The notes: generated by a model not told the origin, from the letters alone. A stretch of 50,727 nucleotides of DNA from Phyllobacterium brassicacearum (GCF_003010955.1 NZ_PGGO01000030.1:1-50727), one strand, 5' to 3'. Positions 1 to 9,663 are shown, counted from the first letter of the stretch. Numbers and translations: made by a program.

Positions 1-445
1 AGGCGCCGATGGTCACATCCGCCTCGACATTCATCATGACCAGATGCTTGCCGTGCTCCATCGCCTTCAAGCCGATCTCGGCCCCGACCGCCGGCACCCC
101 GGTCGCATCGATGACCACATCGATCAGATCGTTCTCAAGGATGAGGTCGGCATTATCGGTGATGGCGATCTTGCCCGCTTCCATCGCCGCGTTGAGCGCC
201 GAAGCATTCGAGACCTCGCGCGAATGCCCTTCCTCCTGGTAGGCGATGTCGACCGCCTTCAGCGCACCCTGCAAGTTGAGTTCCGAAATCGCCCCGATCT
301 CGATGCCGGGCATATGCGCCACACGCGTGACGATGTCCGTGCCCATCTCGCCCGAACCGATCAGGCCGATGCGGATCGGACGGCCCGTATCCGCCCGCGC
401 CTGCATGTCCCGCGCCAACCCCGTCAGTGCAACATTCGTAGCCAT
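1..445 (-). CDS. COG4091-type NAD(P)-dependent oxidoreductase (homoserine dehydrogenase-like), C-terminus outside window
   Basis: This gene is cut by the left window edge; about 148 N-terminal codons are visible on the minus strand. The start ATG at 445-443 follows a strong GGAGGAG ribosome site at 451-457. The product begins MATNVALTGLARDMQARAD and has a Rossmann nucleotide-binding motif IRIGLIGSGEMG (about residues 24-35). A second strand-like motif, DVVIDATGVPAVGAEI, is typical of Gfo/Idh and homoserine dehydrogenase N-domains. The pattern matches the predicted homoserine dehydrogenases with a C-terminal SAF domain (COG4091), but that domain would lie outside the window. It sits 79 bp downstream of the last permease gene of the sugar importer and is probably the first catabolic gene of the same operon. 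Its substrate is unknown; an oxidoreductase acting on an imported sugar, polyol or sugar acid is an inference from context. Confidence 0.75.
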   Translation of the reverse strand, partial: MATNVALTGLARDMQARADTGRPIRIGLIGSGEMGTDIVTRVAHMPGIEIGAISELNLQGALKAVDIAYQEEGHSREVSNASALNAAMEAGKIAITDNADLILENDLIDVVIDATGVPAVGAEIGLKAMEHGKHLVMMNVEADVTIGA

Positions 446-524
446 GATGTCTCCTCCAGTCCGTTGCCGACCGGCATAGGACGGGAAACCGCGATTGGCA
501 AGCCAGACTGGGAGTCTCTCAGGT

Positions 525-1499
525 TCAATGCTCCCGAGCTACAAGGGTACTGCGGGAGAGTTTTGCCTGCAGGATTACGACCACCAGCAGGAAGAGGCCG
601 CGGATGACCGATTGCCAGTAGGCAGAAAGCGAGATCCAGCCCTTGCCGTTTTCGAAGTTAAGCACATTGAAGAGGATCCCGAGCAGCAGCACACCAGCCA
701 GCGTGGCACCAACGGAACCCATGCCCCCTGTCAACAGGGTCCCGCCCACCACAACTGCAGCGATGGCGAAAAGCTCCCAACCAACGCCTTCGATGGGTTG
801 GCCAGCACCAAACTGCGAAGCGAGGATGACACCGGCAAGCCCCGCAAGACCACCACTGGCGAGATAGACCAGGCACTTTATCCGGTCGGCAGGAAGCCCC
901 ATCAGCCGCGTTGCGTCCTCATTGCCGCCGACGGCGAGTATGCCGCGGCCGGTGCTGGTGTAATTGAGGACGACCCAGCCAACGACATAGGCCGCGATCG
1001 CAATCCACGCGGGAATGGGAAACCCGAGGAAATTGTCCTGGCCAATCGAGGTAAACCCGCTTTCATAGGAAACCGAGACTGACTGATTTTCGGCGAACAA
1101 CAGCGCGGTGCCGCTAGCAGCCAGCATCATTGCCAGCGTTGCTACAAAGGGCATGATCCGCAGGCGCGTCACCAACATCGCATTGACAAGGCCCACGCAG
1201 AGGCCCGCGCCGACACCGGCACCAAGGCCGATCCAGGCGCCATGCGAACTGGCCAGCGCCGCGACCACACTGCCGAGCGCAGCGGTCGATCCGACTGACA
1301 AGTCGATGCCACCGGTCATGATGACGAAACACATGCCAAGTGCGACCAGTGCAAACATGGAATTGTAGCGAAGGACACTGGTGATGTTGAAAAACCCGAG
1401 AAAGTTGTCGTAGCGGGCCCAGCCAAAGAGAATGAGCAGCAGCAACGCCAGAACGACGCCATAGCTACCGAGGAGGGAAATCAGACGTGACCTTGTCAT
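525..1499 (-). CDS. Sugar ABC transporter permease, YjfF/RbsC family
   Basis: Inner-membrane permease of a ribose-type (BPD_transp_2) sugar importer, 324 residues. Repeated hydrophobic segments span the whole protein. The family motif GGIDLSVGS occurs near residue 70, and the EAA-like late motif AIAAVVVGGTLLTGG is also present. The start was set at ATG 1499-1497 because it overlaps the stop of the upstream permease gene by four bases (ATGA), a sign of translational coupling; a longer frame reaching 1526 is less likely. Together with the other permease, the ATPase and the binding protein it has the gene order of E. coli ytfQ-ytfR-ytfT-yjfF (galactofuranose importer), with this gene in the yjfF position. 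The transported sugar here is not established. Confidence 0.88.
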   Translation of the reverse strand: MTRSRLISLLGSYGVVLALLLLILFGWARYDNFLGFFNITSVLRYNSMFALVALGMCFVIMTGGIDLSVGSTAALGSVVAALASSHGAWIGLGAGVGAGLCVGLVNAMLVTRLRIMPFVATLAMMLAASGTALLFAENQSVSVSYESGFTSIGQDNFLGFPIPAWIAIAAYVVGWVVLNYTSTGRGILAVGGNEDATRLMGLPADRIKCLVYLASGGLAGLAGVILASQFGAGQPIEGVGWELFAIAAVVVGGTLLTGGMGSVGATLAGVLLLGILFNVLNFENGKGWISLSAYWQSVIRGLFLLVVVILQAKLSRSTLVAREH

Positions 1500-2491
1500 G
1501 TGCGCCTGCCTTGTTGCTGGATCCACACCGCGAGCACGATTATCCCCGCCTTGACCACCAGTGCCGCTGCGTCCGGTACACCGTTGGCAAGCAGCGTGTA
1601 ACGGACAAGCTGGATCGTCATTGCACCAAGGAGTGTACCGACAATCGTTGCCTTGCCGCCACTCAGCAATGTGCCGCCGACTGCGACCGCCGCGATGGCA
1701 TCAAGCTCCATCCCCAATCCAACGAGATTGGCGTCGCTTGACGAGTTGATCGCGATAACGACAAGACCGGCAACGCCGGCGCACAGCCCGCTAATTGTAT
1801 AGACCACGAGCTTTACTGTGGACACGGCAATGCCGGACAGTTCCGCCGCCCGTTCATTGCCGCCAATGGCAATGATCTGGCGGCCGAATACCGTTCGTTT
1901 CAATACCCACGCCGCCGCTATGACGAGTAGCAGCATGAGCACAACCTGAACCGGGACGCCGAAGACACGGCCAAGACCGATGAACTGGAACTGCGGCACC
2001 CGGAAAGTCTGGAGGTTGCCATTGGTCATGACCTGGGCAATTCCGCGCCCGGCTATGAACAGCACGAGTGTAGCGACGATAGGCTGGATCCGGAATTTCG
2101 CGATGAGCCAGCCGTTAAACAGGCCGAAAAGGCCGGCAACGCCGACCGAAATGACCATGGCGGCAACGACAGCAATCCCGACACTGTCGATCGGAACGAT
2201 CTTGCCGAGAAAGATCATCGGTGCCAATGCACCGGAAATGGCCATCAACGATCCGACAGAAAGGTCAATGCCGCCTGTGGCAATGACCAGCGTCATTCCA
2301 ACGGCCACAATCACGATTGTGCAAACTTGCGTCAGATTGACATTCAAGGTTTGCATCGTGGCGAAGTTGCGGGTGAAGGCAAGGTTGAACAGGATCAGCA
2401 GGACAAGCGCAAGGATTGTTCCATAGCGCGCCAGAAAATCGAAGGGATCAAGCGGTTTCGCCAGGCGCTGCTGCCGTGTGGTATCAGTCAC
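1496..2491 (-). CDS. Sugar ABC transporter permease, YtfT/RbsC family
   Basis: Second inner-membrane permease of the importer, 331 residues, many membrane segments. The conserved GGIDLSVGSLMAISGA motif lies near residue 73, and AIAAVAVGGTLLSGG lies in the C-terminal third. It overlaps both neighbours by four bases (ATGA at 2488-2491 with the ATPase gene, and at 1496-1499 with the next permease), so the three genes should be made in fixed ratio. Two different permeases with one double ATPase suggests a heterodimeric channel, as in YtfT-YjfF. It corresponds to ytfT by position. Confidence 0.88.
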   Translation of the reverse strand: MTDTTRQQRLAKPLDPFDFLARYGTILALVLLILFNLAFTRNFATMQTLNVNLTQVCTIVIVAVGMTLVIATGGIDLSVGSLMAISGALAPMIFLGKIVPIDSVGIAVVAAMVISVGVAGLFGLFNGWLIAKFRIQPIVATLVLFIAGRGIAQVMTNGNLQTFRVPQFQFIGLGRVFGVPVQVVLMLLLVIAAAWVLKRTVFGRQIIAIGGNERAAELSGIAVSTVKLVVYTISGLCAGVAGLVVIAINSSSDANLVGLGMELDAIAAVAVGGTLLSGGKATIVGTLLGAMTIQLVRYTLLANGVPDAAALVVKAGIIVLAVWIQQQGRRT

Positions 2492-4026
2492 GATGCGGCC
2501 TCTACGATCCGAGGTGCGTTGCCATGGGCCATTGCAGACATCAATACGTCTTCCGTGGCCTGATTGCGATCGAACTCAGCAACGGTAATGCCTTCGCGCA
2601 GGACAAAGACACGATCGGCGCCTTCAATCACCTCTTCCAGTTCCGACGAGATCATCAAAACCGCAAGTCCCCGATCGGCAAGCGACTTGATCAGCGATTG
2701 TATCTCACCCTTGGCACCAACATCGATGCCTCGAGTCGGTTCGTCGAGAATAAGCAGGGTCGGGTTCATCGCCAGCCAGCGTCCCAGCAGCACCTTCTGC
2801 TGGTTGCCGCCGGATAGTTCGCGCACTTTCTGGTCGGGGCCGGAACACTTTATGTCGAGCTGCCTGATGAATCGCTCGACGATCTTGCGTTGCGCTTTCT
2901 CGTCGATCACGCCGGATTTGCTCACCTTCGGCATGAGCGCCAGCATCATGTTTTCGGCGACGCTCATCTCGGGGACAATACCCTCGCTCTTGCGGTCCTC
3001 GGTACAAAAGCCCATGCCGGCAGCGATAGCATCGGCCGGCGAGCGTGGATCGAACTGCTGTCCGTCATAATGCATGATGCCTGCGCGTGGCCGGTCGATA
3101 CCGAAGACAAGTCGAGCCGTTTCGGTCCGACCCGCCCCGAGGAGACCTGCAAAGCCGGCAATCTCCCCGCTGCGCACGTCGAACGATACATCCTGTACTG
3201 TCCGATTGATGGACAGATTTTGAGCGGACAACAGCACTTTGCCAATCTTCTTTTCATCGCGGTCGCTGAAGGCAGTGGCATGACCCTCCGCGCGGTTGAT
3301 GGTGCGGCCGAGCATCGAGGAGACAAGACCGATCTTGTCGATTTCCGTCATTGCCGCCGTCTTCACAGTTCTGCCATCTCGCATGATCGTGACGCGGTCG
3401 CAGACCTCATAGAGTTCGTCCAGCTTGTGGCTCACAAAAACGACGGAGACACCTTCCTGCTTCAACTGCCGGATAACGTCGAACAGTACGGTAACTTCGC
3501 GATCATCAAGCGAGGAGGTCGGCTCGTCCATGACGACGAGCTTCGCCGAGAAGCCGATAGCCCGCGCTATCGCGACCATCTGCTGTGTTGCGGTGTTGAA
3601 TTCCATAAGGGGACGATCGACGTCGACACGCACATTGAAACGCCGTAACAGCGTCTCTGCTTCCTTGTGCATACGCTTCCAGTCAAGCAAACCATAGTGC
3701 CTGGCCTCGCGGCCGAGGCAGATGTTCTCCGTGATCGAGCGGTAGGGGACAAGATTTATTTCCTGATAGATCGTACTGATGCCACTGGCCTGCGCCAGTT
3801 GCGGCGAAAAGACCTCGAAAGGTTTTCCGTCGAACGCGACATCACCGGCGTCGCGGCGATAATAACCCGTCAAAACCTTGATAAGCGTTGACTTGCCGGC
3901 ACCGTTTTGACCGATAAGTGCATGAACTTCGCCCCGCCCGACAGCAAATGACGCACCGGACAAGGCAGGGATTCCGGCAAAGCGTTTGTCGATACCCGTC
4001 ATCGACAGAAGAATGTCATCGTTCAT
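2488..4026 (-). CDS. Sugar ABC transporter ATPase with two nucleotide-binding domains, YtfR/RbsA type
   Basis: Cytoplasmic ATPase subunit of 512 residues, the usual length for the RbsA/MglA/YtfR group. Domain 1 has Walker A GQNGAGKST (residues 39-47), the degenerate signature NTATQQMVAIARA and Walker B LVVMDEPTSSLD. Domain 2 has the degenerate Walker A GLLGAGRTE, the signature LSGGNQQKVLLGRWL and Walker B LLILDEPTRGID. One degenerate and one intact site is normal for carbohydrate-family ATPases. The gene lies 103 bp after the binding-protein gene, with a hairpin in that gap, and overlaps the following permease gene by four bases. Confidence 0.92.
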   Translation of the reverse strand: MNDDILLSMTGIDKRFAGIPALSGASFAVGRGEVHALIGQNGAGKSTLIKVLTGYYRRDAGDVAFDGKPFEVFSPQLAQASGISTIYQEINLVPYRSITENICLGREARHYGLLDWKRMHKEAETLLRRFNVRVDVDRPLMEFNTATQQMVAIARAIGFSAKLVVMDEPTSSLDDREVTVLFDVIRQLKQEGVSVVFVSHKLDELYEVCDRVTIMRDGRTVKTAAMTEIDKIGLVSSMLGRTINRAEGHATAFSDRDEKKIGKVLLSAQNLSINRTVQDVSFDVRSGEIAGFAGLLGAGRTETARLVFGIDRPRAGIMHYDGQQFDPRSPADAIAAGMGFCTEDRKSEGIVPEMSVAENMMLALMPKVSKSGVIDEKAQRKIVERFIRQLDIKCSGPDQKVRELSGGNQQKVLLGRWLAMNPTLLILDEPTRGIDVGAKGEIQSLIKSLADRGLAVLMISSELEEVIEGADRVFVLREGITVAEFDRNQATEDVLMSAMAHGNAPRIVEAAS

Positions 4027-4090
4027 TGCAAAGCCATTTCTGAGCGCAACTGACGAGCTTTCGACGTTGCAAGGTGTTCGCCGAAAGAGA

Positions 4091-4119
4091 GGCCAGCATT
4101 CGATATAAGAACGCTGGCC
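4091..4119 (-). other. Hairpin between binding-protein and ATPase genes
   Basis: GGCCAGC (4091-4097) pairs with GCTGGCC (4113-4119). The inner TTC (4099-4101) pairs with GAA (4109-4111) after one A-C mismatch, leaving loop GATATAA. There is no strong T-run on the minus strand, so an mRNA-stabilising or partial-attenuation element after the binding-protein gene is more likely than a full terminator. Confidence 0.55.
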
Positions 4120-4129
4120 CTGTCATAAA

Positions 4130-5110
4130 TCAATAGGCTGTGCTCAGCAGATCCTTGGCATTGCTGGCATCATAGAACTGGTCGGGATTGATAATCTTAT
4201 CCGGGAGTTTTTCGCCATTGGCATAAGCAACGGCCGTGTCGAAGGCTTTCGGTCCGAAGCGCGGATTGCATTCAACAACTGCGGCAATCTTTCCATCAAT
4301 CACCGCCTGCACTGCCTCCTTACCACCATCGATCGACAGGACGAGAATGTCCTTGCCCGGTACCTTGCCAGCGGCTTCGATTGCGGAGATCGCACCGATC
4401 GCCATTTCGTCATTGTGAGCATAAACCACATTGGCGTCGGGGTGAGCCTGGAGCAGTGTCTCGGCAACCTGACGCCCCTTGTCGCGGGTGAAGTCGCCGG
4501 TCTGCGAGGCAACGATCTTGAAATCGGAATGTTTGGCGATCACATCATCGAAACCCTTCTTGCGATCATTGGCCGGCGAGGAACCGGTTGTGCCCTCAAG
4601 TTCGATGATCGTGGTCTTGCCGTTGGCGTTTTTGACCAGCCAATCAGCAACACGCTGGCCTTCCTCGATGAAGTTCGAGCCAATGAACGTTACATAGTCC
4701 TCTCCGGCCTTGGCCAGGGATGCATCAACATTCCGGTCCAGCAAAATGACCGGAATCCCGGCATTTTTTGCAGCCTTGATTGCCGGGATGAGCGGCTTTT
4801 CCTCACGTGGCGCCAGGAAGATCAGATCGACGCCCTGGGCAATCATCGAATTGACATCGGCAACCTGCTTGGCTGCAGAGCCGGCAGCATCGGTATAAAC
4901 GAGTTGCCACCCGCGCTTCTTGGCTTCATCTTGCATGCTGGCGGTCTGGGCCAAACGCCACGGATTGTTGCTCTCGACCTGCGCAAAACCAACCTTGTAA
5001 GTGTCTTTCTTCTTGAGCGGTACCGGGTCTGCCAGGGCGTTGCCACAGACAATAGCAGCGGCCAGCCCAACCGCGGATGTAAACAGCAGAGTCCGACGGG
5101 TGATAGTCAT
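4130..5110 (-). CDS. Periplasmic sugar-binding protein, YtfQ-like
   Basis: Extracytoplasmic solute-binding protein of the ribose/galactofuranose class (Peripla_BP_4), 326 residues. A signal peptide is visible: an Arg-rich start (TITRRTLL), a hydrophobic core and a probable cleavage after GNALA (about residue 27). The mature part shows YtfQ-like features: KVGFAQVESNNPWRLAQT, GVDLIFLAPREEKPLIPAI, IPVILLDRNVD, ELEGTTGSSPANDRKKGF, SQTGDFTRDKGR and VYAHNDEMAIGAI. An RBS (GGAGGAAA) precedes the start. It is the first gene of the importer operon, divergent from a LacI-family gene. The similarity points to a furanose or related monosaccharide; the true ligand is unknown. Confidence 0.9.
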   Translation of the reverse strand: MTITRRTLLFTSAVGLAAAIVCGNALADPVPLKKKDTYKVGFAQVESNNPWRLAQTASMQDEAKKRGWQLVYTDAAGSAAKQVADVNSMIAQGVDLIFLAPREEKPLIPAIKAAKNAGIPVILLDRNVDASLAKAGEDYVTFIGSNFIEEGQRVADWLVKNANGKTTIIELEGTTGSSPANDRKKGFDDVIAKHSDFKIVASQTGDFTRDKGRQVAETLLQAHPDANVVYAHNDEMAIGAISAIEAAGKVPGKDILVLSIDGGKEAVQAVIDGKIAAVVECNPRFGPKAFDTAVAYANGEKLPDKIINPDQFYDASNAKDLLSTAY

Positions 5111-5160
5111 CGAAATTTCCTCCCAGAAATTCAGTTCGTGGCAATCCCACTCAAACGATC

Positions 5161-5214
5161 ATCGCTGCTTATAAAAATTAGTCAATAATAATTTATATTG
5201 ATTAGTCCAGCGAT
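5161..5214. promoter_or_regulatory. Candidate operator between the sugar importer and the LacI-type gene
   Basis: The AT-rich divergent intergenic region holds two nested inverted repeats: ATCGCTG (5161-5167) with CAGCGAT (5208-5214), and TCAATA (5182-5187) with TATTGA (5196-5201). The position suits binding by the neighbouring LacI-family repressor and control of both genes. No classic LacI-family operator with a central CG was seen, so the exact site is uncertain. Confidence 0.35.
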
Positions 5215-5268
5215 CTGAACCTAATATCGCCCTTGATTGTTGATTCACATGAGCCGGGCCAAACACAA

Positions 5269-6378
5269 ATGAACGATACAGTGGACGATCGAACCACTGG
5301 GAAATCAAAGCTTGCTCGTAGTGCGCCTCGACGCAAGCGTATCGGCAAGCGCGTGACAATGACTGATATTGCTCGCGTTGCCGGCTGTTCACAGGCAACT
5401 GTATCTTTCGTCCTGAACAAGACGCCGGGCATCAAGCTGGCAACCGAAACGCGCGAGCGCGTGATCGAGGCTGCGCGGTCTCTCGGTTATGCAGCGCCCA
5501 CCTTCGCCCATCTCGATCCAGCGGATCGGTTGCTGCCCGCGACCGACGGCAAGATTGGCTTTGTCATCGATCAACTCGCCACCAGCCCGGAAGCGGTCGC
5601 GGTAATGGCAATCGAGGGCGCACGTCAGGCTTCGTGGAACGCTGGTAACATTATCCTTGTGGCGCAAACGCTCAACGATCCGGAAATGGAGCCACGCACG
5701 ATAAGATCCTTGCGGGAGCAAGGGATTTCGGCGTTGATCTACATGACAATTTCCACGCGCGAGGTGGTGCTGCCGACAGCTGTCTACGAACTGGACATAC
5801 CGGTCATCCTCCTCAATTGTTACACAACCGACCATGCTTTTCCGGCTGTTGTTCCAAGTGAGATCGCCGGCGGGCAGCACTCAACCCGGCATCTGATCCA
5901 ACATGGCCATCGTCGTATCGCTACGATTACTGGCGAGGCGTGGATGGAGGCGGCGCAGGACCGGCTGAAAGGCTATCGTCGGGCGCTGGCTACTGCTGAC
6001 ATCCCATTCGAACCGGAACTGGTAATTGAAGGTGACTGGTCGGCAAGTGCAGGATATGAGGCAACCAGGGAATTGCTGGCGCTGAAGGATCGACCGACCG
6101 CCATCTTCTGCCAGAACGACCGTACCGCGATTGGCTGCTACGAAGCGCTCAAGGAAGCGGGTCTGCGAATTCCTGAAGATATTTCCGTTATCGGCTTTGA
6201 CGACGAGGAAATCTCGCGCCATCTTCATCCGCAGCTGACAACTTCGGTCCTGCCGCACCGCGCGATGGGCCGCTGGGCAATCGAACAAATGGAGTCCTAC
6301 GCCCGAACCCCAGGCAGACGCTATCCAATAACCAAGCTAGAGTGTCCGTTGGTCGAGCGGTCATCAGTCGCCGACTGA
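5269..6378 (+). CDS. LacI-family transcriptional regulator
   Basis: Ligand-responsive DNA-binding protein, 369 residues from the ATG at 5269 (in-frame TTG at 5233 is an alternative). The helix-turn-helix is at about residues 30-52 (TMTDIARVAGCSQATVSFVLN), preceded by an unusually long basic N-terminal arm of about 28 residues (RSAPRRKRIGKR). The remainder is a periplasmic-binding-like sensor domain, with IFCQNDRTAIGCYEAL and ISVIGFDDEEISRHL near the C-terminus. It is transcribed divergently from the YtfQ-type operon and is most likely its local repressor, responding to the imported sugar. The gene ends 16 bp from the convergent dctD. Confidence 0.88.
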   Translation: MNDTVDDRTTGKSKLARSAPRRKRIGKRVTMTDIARVAGCSQATVSFVLNKTPGIKLATETRERVIEAARSLGYAAPTFAHLDPADRLLPATDGKIGFVIDQLATSPEAVAVMAIEGARQASWNAGNIILVAQTLNDPEMEPRTIRSLREQGISALIYMTISTREVVLPTAVYELDIPVILLNCYTTDHAFPAVVPSEIAGGQHSTRHLIQHGHRRIATITGEAWMEAAQDRLKGYRRALATADIPFEPELVIEGDWSASAGYEATRELLALKDRPTAIFCQNDRTAIGCYEALKEAGLRIPEDISVIGFDDEEISRHLHPQLTTSVLPHRAMGRWAIEQMESYARTPGRRYPITKLECPLVERSSVAD

Positions 6379-6394
6379 AATTGGCCTACTCCTT

Positions 6395-7750
6395 TTAATC
6401 CGATGTTCTCGTTTTCGCATAATCGGCACGATCGATACCGTGGCGTTGCAGCTTGTCGTAGAAAGTCTTTCGCGGGATGCCGAGCGTTTCAATGGTCAAG
6501 CGAACGTCGCCCCGGTTTGTCTTCAAGGCATCACGAATGAGTTTGGCCTCGTGCTGTTCCATTGCGTCGGGCAAGCTCATTTTGTTGGACGACTGACTGA
6601 CTGTCCCTCCGTCGATTTCACTCAGACCCAACGCAACCCTTTCAGCAAAATGCGCGAGTTCCCGCACATTACCTGGCCAGTCGTGCTCCAGTATGCGCGA
6701 GCGCACAGCCGCGGTCATTTCCGGCGGTTCAGTTTTGAACCTCGCCGACGCGCGTTGCAGGAAATGGACAAACAGCAAGGGGACATCGTCCTTGCGTTCC
6801 CGCAGAGGTGGAATGGAAATAGTAACCACATTCAGTCGGTAATACAGGTCCTCCCGAAAATTATCGCGCTGTTCTGGACTGCCGAGATCGACCTTCGCGG
6901 CCGCGACGACACGCAGGTCAACCGGGCGATGTTCGTTGGTACCGAGCGGCGTGATTTCACGGGTTTCCAGAACCCGCAACAACTTGACCTGCGTGGACAG
7001 CGGCATGCTTTCAATCTCGTCGAGAAAAAGCGTGCCGCCGCTCGCATACTCGATTCGGCCAACGCGCTTCTTCTGGGCTCCAGTGAAAGCGCCTGCTTCA
7101 TGGCCGAAGAGTTCACTTTCAATAACTGTCTCCGGCAGCGCACCGCAATTGAGCGCAACGAAATTGCCTTGCCGGCGCCGGCTCCATTCATGTAGCAGGC
7201 TCGCCACAACATCCTTGCCAGTGCCGGTTTCGCCGGCAATCAGCACGTCGACATCTGCGTTTGCGACATGGCGCAATGTCTTGCGCAAATTCTGCATGGC
7301 GGGGGTCTGGCCAATCAGCGGCAACGTTTCATCTGACGATTCCAGAGCGAGCCGCAGCTGACGGTTTTCCATAACGAGCCGCCGCTTCTCCACCGCCCGC
7401 ATAATACTTTGAACGAGACGGTCCGCCGGATAGGGCTTGGCTATGAAGTCATAAGCACCTTCCTGCATGGCCTCTACCGCCATATCGATATCACCATGCC
7501 CCGTAATCAGGATAACCGGCAGGTCTGGGTCCATCGTGCGCAGGCGGCGGAACAACTCCAGGCCGTCGATATGGGGCATGCGAATATCCGTTACGACCAC
7601 TCCGCCAAAATCCGGAGTGAGGTGTCGAAGAGCGCTCGATGCATCAGCAAAGGGGACGACGGTGAAGCCGGCCAGTTCAAGCGTCTGCCTGTTGGCATTT
7701 CGCAGATCGTCGTCATCGTCTACGAAGGCGATACTCGGCAGATAATCCAT
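6395..7750 (-). CDS. dctD: DctD: sigma-54-dependent C4-dicarboxylate response regulator
   Basis: Response regulator and enhancer-binding protein of 451 residues. The receiver domain (about 1-120) has the acidic pocket DDDDD at 11-15, phospho-acceptor Asp55 (VVVTDIRMP) and Lys106. The central AAA+ domain has Walker A GETGTGKD (173-180) and the sigma-54 contact loop GAFTGA (220-225). The C-terminal Fis-type helix-turn-helix is [23 protein letters not shown]. Known DctD proteins, phosphorylated by DctB, activate dctA through sigma-54 RNA polymerase. The start codon overlaps the dctB stop by one base (TGATG), so the two are co-translated. Confidence 0.95.
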   Translation of the reverse strand: MDYLPSIAFVDDDDDLRNANRQTLELAGFTVVPFADASSALRHLTPDFGGVVVTDIRMPHIDGLELFRRLRTMDPDLPVILITGHGDIDMAVEAMQEGAYDFIAKPYPADRLVQSIMRAVEKRRLVMENRQLRLALESSDETLPLIGQTPAMQNLRKTLRHVANADVDVLIAGETGTGKDVVASLLHEWSRRRQGNFVALNCGALPETVIESELFGHEAGAFTGAQKKRVGRIEYASGGTLFLDEIESMPLSTQVKLLRVLETREITPLGTNEHRPVDLRVVAAAKVDLGSPEQRDNFREDLYYRLNVVTISIPPLRERKDDVPLLFVHFLQRASARFKTEPPEMTAAVRSRILEHDWPGNVRELAHFAERVALGLSEIDGGTVSQSSNKMSLPDAMEQHEAKLIRDALKTNRGDVRLTIETLGIPRKTFYDKLQRHGIDRADYAKTRTSD

Positions 7751-9606
7751 CAGACGACCCTCGGGAGACGAACGGTGAATTCGGTTCCGGCACCACTGCT
7801 CTCAACCTCAATGCGACCGCCATACTCTGCTATGATGTCGTGGCAGATGACGAGACCAAGGCCAAGGCCTCGATCCTTGGATGTGTTGAATGGTGTGAAC
7901 AGCGACTGCATGATCGTTTCTGGAATACCTGGCCCATTGTCGGAAACGATCAACTGGACTTCGTCTTCCGTCACCGTGGTGCGTACGGTGACCTTGCTCG
8001 CAGAGCCACCCTCGGTCGCCTCCAGCGCGTTCTGCACAAGATTGATCAACACCTGTTCAAGTCGAATGCGGTTGCCATGGACTCTGATCTGCGGCGGGGG
8101 CGTTTCCGTATTGATCTGATCGGTCCTCTGGCGAAATCGGGTGCCAAGCAGGAGTAATGCGCCTTCAATCACATCGCTGACGCTGATCGGTCCAGCATCG
8201 CCCGTACCCTTGCGTGAAAAGGTGCGTAACTCGTCGGTGATGGTGCCGATGCGTTCGGTCAGACCGGCAATCGTCACCAGATTATCTTTCGCAGACTCGA
8301 TCTGGTTGCGGCCAAGAAAGGTCCCGGCATTGTCTGCATAGGAGCGAATTGCAGCAACTGGTTGATTGATTTCGTGGGCGACGCCTGCCGTAACCTGCCC
8401 CAGAATAGCGAGACGATTTGCCTGCACCAACTCCTGCTGCACTGTCTGAAGTTTTGCCTCGGTTTTCTGGCGTTCCTCGGCCTGCATCACCAGTTCCGCA
8501 TGTGCGGTGCTGAGATCGGCTGTCCGTTCGACAACGCGCCGTTCAAGCTCAAGCCGCGCCGCTTCCTGCTCACGCGAACGGCGTTGTGCCAATCCACGGC
8601 GGCGGAGGAAGAAGGCCGTCAGACCGAGCAACGGCGCCAGAACAATCAATGCAAACAATTGTGCACTTCGCGTTGCATCGCCGACGGCCGCTGCAGCCGG
8701 CGTCAGCGATTGCAGGGTCCAGGTTGTGGTCGGAACCGCCGTCTGCACGCGCACGAAATCCTCAACTTTTGTTGTACCGGGCAGTCGAGCCTGGACAATA
8801 TCGGGGATCGATTGCGGCGTGGCAGGAACAAGGTCGAGTGGCTTGAGCGGCGCATCGCCGAACTGCAGGCTTTCGCGGATCGGACCCAGCCGGTCGGCCG
8901 GAACTTCACCCTTGGTCATAAAACGCCATTCAGGGAAACTCGTGACCAGGACAATACCTCGCTGATCGACGACCAGCGTTGGGTCGCTGTTTCGGCGCCA
9001 GTCCGCCTCAAGCTCATCAAACTCAAGCTTGACGACGATGACGCCGAGCAAGCCCAAGGGACCGTCTATACGCCTCGAAATATAGAGGCCGGGACGCTTG
9101 CTGACGGTTCCGAGGGCATAATGTTCGGCGCTGCCCGCAGACACGGCGCCGGTGAAATAGGGACGGAAACTATAGTTGGTACCAACGAAACTTGTCGGTT
9201 CACGCCAGTTGCTGGCCGCAAGCGCCAGGCCATCCGCATCCAGTAGATAGATGACTGCCGAACGTGTTCCCGGGATCAGGCTTTCGAATTTGCGATTGAC
9301 CAGTTGCAGCATGCTTCCGCTACGCGACGACAGCGCACTGATGACGTCGCGATCTTGTGAAAGCACGAAGGGTAGCGACCGTTGCTTCTCCAGCACGGTG
9401 CGCAGCAACACAGCGTTGAGTTCGGCACTGCCCTGGGCGCGCGACTGCAGTGTTTCGTAGGCACGATTGCGGCCGTAATCATTGGCAATGCGCAGCGCGC
9501 CCGCAACGATCGTCAGCGCGATCATGCCGTAGACGAGCTTCACAACAAGGCCTGTTGTGCCCTCACGAAGCCTTGGCTCTCGCAATACCGCCGCCGGATT
9601 ATCCAT
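7750..9606 (-). CDS. dctB: DctB: C4-dicarboxylate sensor histidine kinase
   Basis: Membrane sensor kinase of 618 residues from ATG 9606-9604. An upstream in-frame GTG at 9663 would run through the palindromic activator sites, so the shorter start is preferred, although no strong RBS is visible for either. One membrane helix lies near residues 20-40 and another is [18 protein letters not shown]. The part between them is a periplasmic double-PAS (Cache-like) sensor. A coiled-coil stretch leads to the kinase core: H-box [16 protein letters not shown] with His411, N-box [11 protein letters not shown], and the ATP-binding boxes [10 protein letters not shown] and GLGLGLVI. It senses succinate, malate or fumarate in cooperation with DctA in related bacteria. 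Confidence 0.93.
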   Translation of the reverse strand: MDNPAAVLREPRLREGTTGLVVKLVYGMIALTIVAGALRIANDYGRNRAYETLQSRAQGSAELNAVLLRTVLEKQRSLPFVLSQDRDVISALSSRSGSMLQLVNRKFESLIPGTRSAVIYLLDADGLALAASNWREPTSFVGTNYSFRPYFTGAVSAGSAEHYALGTVSKRPGLYISRRIDGPLGLLGVIVVKLEFDELEADWRRNSDPTLVVDQRGIVLVTSFPEWRFMTKGEVPADRLGPIRESLQFGDAPLKPLDLVPATPQSIPDIVQARLPGTTKVEDFVRVQTAVPTTTWTLQSLTPAAAAVGDATRSAQLFALIVLAPLLGLTAFFLRRRGLAQRRSREQEAARLELERRVVERTADLSTAHAELVMQAEERQKTEAKLQTVQQELVQANRLAILGQVTAGVAHEINQPVAAIRSYADNAGTFLGRNQIESAKDNLVTIAGLTERIGTITDELRTFSRKGTGDAGPISVSDVIEGALLLLGTRFRQRTDQINTETPPPQIRVHGNRIRLEQVLINLVQNALEATEGGSASKVTVRTTVTEDEVQLIVSDNGPGIPETIMQSLFTPFNTSKDRGLGLGLVICHDIIAEYGGRIEVESSGAGTEFTVRLPRVV

Positions 9607-9613
9607 ATTATTA

Positions 9614-9663
9614 TTGTGCAGATATTCGCACAAACTACAAGACGACCGTGCGGATATCCGCAC
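9614..9663. promoter_or_regulatory. Tandem DctD-site-like palindromes (upstream activating sequence of dctA)
   Basis: Two palindromes lie between dctB and dctA. One has arms TTGTGC (9614-9619) and GCACAA (9628-9633). The other is a perfect 16-base palindrome GTGCGGATATCCGCAC (9648-9663). A further half-site TTGTGCA is at 9681-9687. The centres of the two full sites are 32 bp apart, about three helical turns, and both lie roughly 85-115 bp upstream of the sigma-54 promoter. This matches the known use of tandem DctD sites at rhizobial dctA. Confidence 0.75.

Noticed and set aside
2890-3648. Plus-strand frame of 252 codons inside the sugar-importer ATPase gene
   Set aside because: The minus-strand ATPase has complete Walker and signature motifs; the opposite frame has none.
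6379-6394. Terminator between the convergent LacI-type gene and dctD
   Set aside because: Only 16 bp separate the stops and no hairpin with T-run is visible.
8362-9246. Plus-strand frame of 294 codons opposite dctB
   Set aside because: Antisense to the DctB sensor and kinase domains, which are clearly coding; the frame has no family motif.
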